Assembly: GCF_001444405.1 (NCBI RefSeq)
Contig: NZ_CP013187.1
Location: forward strand, 3,410,001 to 3,474,000
Reading direction: 5' to 3'
Length of the DNA: 64,000 bases
Source of the DNA: Pseudoalteromonas phenolica
GTDB lineage: Bacteria; Pseudomonadota; Gammaproteobacteria; Enterobacterales; Alteromonadaceae
A program made the translations under genes and the position numbers. Below the pieces are notes generated by a model. That model searched no databases and was not told the DNA's origin. It was given only the letters and a program-made list of their open reading frames with translations. Shown piece after piece: positions 61,362 to 64,000 of this stretch; the stretch's first letter is position 1, and each line of letters starts with the position of its first letter.

Positions 61362-62942
61362 CTATTTCACCTCTGGAGGGGTACTAAATGTATGTAAAGG
61401 TGCTGGAGAAGGTACCTCCCACTCAAGCCCATCTGCCCCATCCCACACTTTAGCTGGCACCGATTCACCACCTCGTACACACTTGAACACACACCAAACA
61501 AAAATGAGTTGAGAAAGGCCAAAGGCAAAGCCACCAATGCTAATGATGGCATTGAAATCCGCAAACTGAAGAGCATAATCAGGTATACGTCTTGGCATGC
61601 CAGCAAGGCCTACAAAGTGCATAGGGAAGAATAAAATATTGACGCTGATTAATGACATCCAAAAATGCCATTTCGCGGTGGTAATACAGTACATGTGGCC
61701 AGTCCATTTAGGTAACCAATAATAAACTGCAGCCATAATGGAAAATACAGCCCCTGTTACCAGTACATAATGGAAATGCGCCACAACAAAATAAGTATCA
61801 TGGTATTGGAAATCAGCAGGGGTTATAGCTAGCATCAACCCTGAGAAGCCACCTAAAGTAAAGAGTACAATGAATGCAATCGAGAACATCATAGGAATTT
61901 CGAAACTAATCGAGCCACGCCACATAGTCGCCACCCAATTAAAGACCTTGACTCCCGTAGGTACAGATATCAGCATGGTCGCATACATAAAGAAGAGCTC
62001 TCCAGCCAATGGCATACCTGTAGTAAACATATGGTGTGCCCATACAATAAAAGATAAAAATGCAATAGAAGAGGTTGCGTATACCATAGAAGAGTAACCA
62101 AATAGCTTTTTCCGTGAAAAAGTCGGCACTATGGTCGAGATAATGCCAAATGCTGGCAGTATCATGATGTAAACTTCAGGATGACCAAAGAACCAGAAAA
62201 TATGCTGGAACATAACCGGATCCCCGCCCCCCGCGGCATCAAAGAAACTAGTTCCAAAATACTTATCGGTAAGAACCATAGTGACAGCGCCAGCCAATAC
62301 AGGCATTACAGCAATCAATAAAAAAGCCGTTATTAGCCAAGTCCATACAAAGAGGGGTAACTTCATCCATGTCATACCTGGGGCGCGTAAATTGACTATA
62401 GTCACAATGACATTAATTGCGCCCATAATGGAACTAATACCCATGATATGAACGGCAAACACAAACAGTGCCGTATTATCGTTACTATATGTTGTGGATA
62501 ACGGCGCATAGAAAGTCCAGCCAAACGCAGGGCCTCCACCTTCCATAAATAGTGAGGCAAGCAAGATTGCAAATGCAAAAGGTAAGATCCAAAAACTCCA
62601 GTTATTCATTCTTGGCAGTGCCATATCTGGTGCGCCTATCATCATAGGGATCATCCAATTAGCTAAGCCTGTAAAGGCTGGCATAACAGCACCAAACACC
62701 ATGATCAAACCATGTACTGTCGTCATTTGATTAAAAAAGTGCGGATCAACTAGCTGTAAACCAGGCTGAAAGAGTTCAGCCCGTATCACCATGGCCATGG
62801 CCCCACCAATCAAAAACATCACTAAAGAAAAGATTAAATACAGAGAGCCGATTTCTTTATGGTTAGTCGTAAAGAGCCAGCGCTTTATGCCTGTAAGATG
62901 CTCTTCATGAGCATGTTCTGAACTTTGAACCTGAGTACTCAT
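61362..62942 (-). CDS. coxA: Cytochrome c oxidase subunit I
   Basis: This 526-residue catalytic subunit has twelve helices. Heme A ligands are His in TTVHGLIMVFG and in VVAHFHYVLVTG. CuB ligands are His of GHPEVYIMILP (with the cross-linked Tyr) and HHMFTTG. WFFGHPEV and the Glu of that motif mark the K/D-channel type A enzyme. It starts 2 nt after coxB. Confidence 0.97.
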   Translation of the reverse strand: MSTQVQSSEHAHEEHLTGIKRWLFTTNHKEIGSLYLIFSLVMFLIGGAMAMVIRAELFQPGLQLVDPHFFNQMTTVHGLIMVFGAVMPAFTGLANWMIPMMIGAPDMALPRMNNWSFWILPFAFAILLASLFMEGGGPAFGWTFYAPLSTTYSNDNTALFVFAVHIMGISSIMGAINVIVTIVNLRAPGMTWMKLPLFVWTWLITAFLLIAVMPVLAGAVTMVLTDKYFGTSFFDAAGGGDPVMFQHIFWFFGHPEVYIMILPAFGIISTIVPTFSRKKLFGYSSMVYATSSIAFLSFIVWAHHMFTTGMPLAGELFFMYATMLISVPTGVKVFNWVATMWRGSISFEIPMMFSIAFIVLFTLGGFSGLMLAITPADFQYHDTYFVVAHFHYVLVTGAVFSIMAAVYYWLPKWTGHMYCITTAKWHFWMSLISVNILFFPMHFVGLAGMPRRIPDYALQFADFNAIISIGGFAFGLSQLIFVWCVFKCVRGGESVPAKVWDGADGLEWEVPSPAPLHTFSTPPEVK

Positions 62943-62944
62943 GA

Positions 62945-64000
62945 TTACTCTCCTGACGTTTTATCGATAAATGCTTGAACTTGACTAGGCTGAATAACTT
63001 CACCTGTATCATTACCCCAGCTATTACGTTTATATGTAATAACAGCCGCAATCTGTTTTACTGAAAGTTGCTTTGCAAACGCCTGCATTGCAGTGCCCGG
63101 ACGACCATTTAAAAGCACATCTATGTGCTCATCTAAGTCCCCTTTAACAACGGCATTATCTTTAAGGCCAGGAAAAACACCGGGAAGCCCCAACCCTGTA
63201 GGTTGATGACATGCAGCACAATAACCCATGTACACAGCTTGACCTTCCGTCATCAGTTCTTCTTTACTTAGAGTTTGTGACAGCAGTGCTTCTGCTTCTT
63301 TGGCAGCTTCGGTCTTAGCTAACTGTTGTTCAGTTAACCATTGTTCGAATTTATCAGGTGAGACAGCTTCTACTACAACAGGCATAAAGCCATGGTCTTT
63401 ACCACACAACTCAGCGCATTGACCGCGGTAAATACCTTCTTCATTTACTTTTGTCCATGCTTCATTGATAAAGCCTGGGTTAGCATCTTTCTTAACTGCA
63501 AAATCTGGTACCCACCATGAATGGATAACGTCATCTGACGTCATGAGAAATCTCACTTTTTTATTTGTAGGTATTACCAGCGGTTTATCTACATCCAATA
63601 GGTAGGTCTCAGTTTTTTCTTCCTCATTGTTAACCTGAGATAAAGGAGTAGATAAAACAGAAAAGAAATCGACGTCATGTCCAAGGTATTCATAATGCCA
63701 TTTCCACTGCGACCCAGTGACCTTGATTGTTATGTCAGCCTTGCTGGTATCTTCCATAGCAATCAAAGTCTTCGTTGCTGGAATTGCCATAATAACAAGA
63801 ATGAGAAAAGGAATTGCCGTCCAAACAATTTCTACTTTGGTACTTTCATGAAACTGTGCAGCAACAGCTCCCTTAGACTTTCTGTGTTTTATTAGCGCCC
63901 AAAACATCACAGAAAATACAATAAGACCAATGACACAACAGATAAGAAAGATGGTCATATGTAGTTCATACACACTATGACTTACATCAGTGACCCCTTT
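62945..64000 (-). CDS. coxB: Cytochrome c oxidase subunit II with cytochrome c domain, 5' end beyond window
   Basis: This subunit accepts electrons from cytochrome c. Two membrane helices are followed by the CuA domain (GSQWKWHYEY; CAELCGKDHGFMPV with both Cys, His and Met ligands). A C-terminal cytochrome c domain with CAACH (about 75 residues before the end) makes it caa3-type. The frame stays open past GTG 63973 to the edge and reads KGVTDVSHSVYELHM, the usual mature N-terminus, so the true start and signal peptide lie outside the window. The C-terminus runs to IDKTSGE. Confidence 0.95.
   Translation of the reverse strand, partial: KGVTDVSHSVYELHMTIFLICCVIGLIVFSVMFWALIKHRKSKGAVAAQFHESTKVEIVWTAIPFLILVIMAIPATKTLIAMEDTSKADITIKVTGSQWKWHYEYLGHDVDFFSVLSTPLSQVNNEEEKTETYLLDVDKPLVIPTNKKVRFLMTSDDVIHSWWVPDFAVKKDANPGFINEAWTKVNEEGIYRGQCAELCGKDHGFMPVVVEAVSPDKFEQWLTEQQLAKTEAAKEAEALLSQTLSKEELMTEGQAVYMGYCAACHQPTGLGLPGVFPGLKDNAVVKGDLDEHIDVLLNGRPGTAMQAFAKQLSVKQIAAVITYKRNSWGNDTGEVIQPSQVQAFIDKTSGE

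Noticed and set aside
1..64000. Search for CRISPR arrays, tRNA/rRNA genes, prophage, integrases and defence systems
   Set aside because: No repeat-spacer pattern, cloverleaf, rRNA segment, transposase or defence gene was seen; all long ORFs fit conserved chromosomal genes.

Overview
This is an AT-rich, gene-dense chromosomal segment of a marine gammaproteobacterium, most likely Pseudoalteromonas or a close relative in Alteromonadales. The protein sequences (AroK, OmpR, GreB, HslU, MetJ, NfuA, HemN) resemble their E. coli orthologues closely. The organism also has type IV pili, a caa3-type oxidase, many chemoreceptors and a palindromic intergenic repeat of a type I recall from Pseudoalteromonas/Colwellia genomes. 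The genus call comes from memory of gene content and order, not from a search. I saw no tRNA, rRNA, CRISPR array, prophage or transposase gene. Almost everything is core or conserved chromosome.

Layout. 1-5777 (minus): pilMNOPQ, the type IV pilus alignment complex and secretin, followed by aroK and the start of aroB; mrcA (PBP1a) diverges at 5909. 8440-12640: methionine biosynthesis, with metB-metL on minus and the repressor metJ diverging, and a Met-box palindrome between them. 12726-15003: a short malic enzyme, an 808-bp gap carrying a ~210-bp inverted-repeat element, and rpmE with a structured leader. 15258-20381 (plus): priA, an FtsN-like SPOR protein, hslVU and a DUF971 protein. 20504-23514 (minus): a chemoreceptor and an MJ1255/VC2487-type glycosyltransferase. 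23770-29213: rraA-hutG, a degenerate GGDEF-EAL protein with hutI, and hutC with a perfect operator palindrome. 29221-38795: an SDR-like protein, a dCache-type chemoreceptor, hemN, envZ-ompR, greB and tex. 38884-40113: a SprA-like putative metalloprotease preceded by a miniature flagellar-axial-like protein. 40210-47515: bioH, comF/gntX, an M14 peptidase, nfuA with a small membrane protein, a DinF-type MATE pump and a polysaccharide deacetylase.

47505-56058 (minus) is a complete chemosensory operon: STAS-cheY-cheA-cheW-mcp-cheR-cheD-cheB. Its order matches the Pseudomonas aeruginosa che2 cluster. Its receptor has three evenly spaced PAS repeats and ends in a CheR/CheB-tethering pentapeptide (EWEEF). 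56214-64000 (minus) is the caa3 oxidase operon: coxB (cut by the window edge, with a C-terminal cytochrome c domain), coxA, ctaG, coxC, SURF1, a CxxxC protein, ctaA, ctaB and sco. These genes supply the structural subunits, heme A synthesis and copper delivery for one enzyme.

I did not find a clearly undescribed multi-gene system. The items most worth a second look are the triple-PAS receptor operon, the mini-axial protein/metalloprotease pair, the doubly degenerate c-di-GMP protein placed with hutI, an IscR-like site upstream of nfuA, and the CxxxC protein in the oxidase operon.
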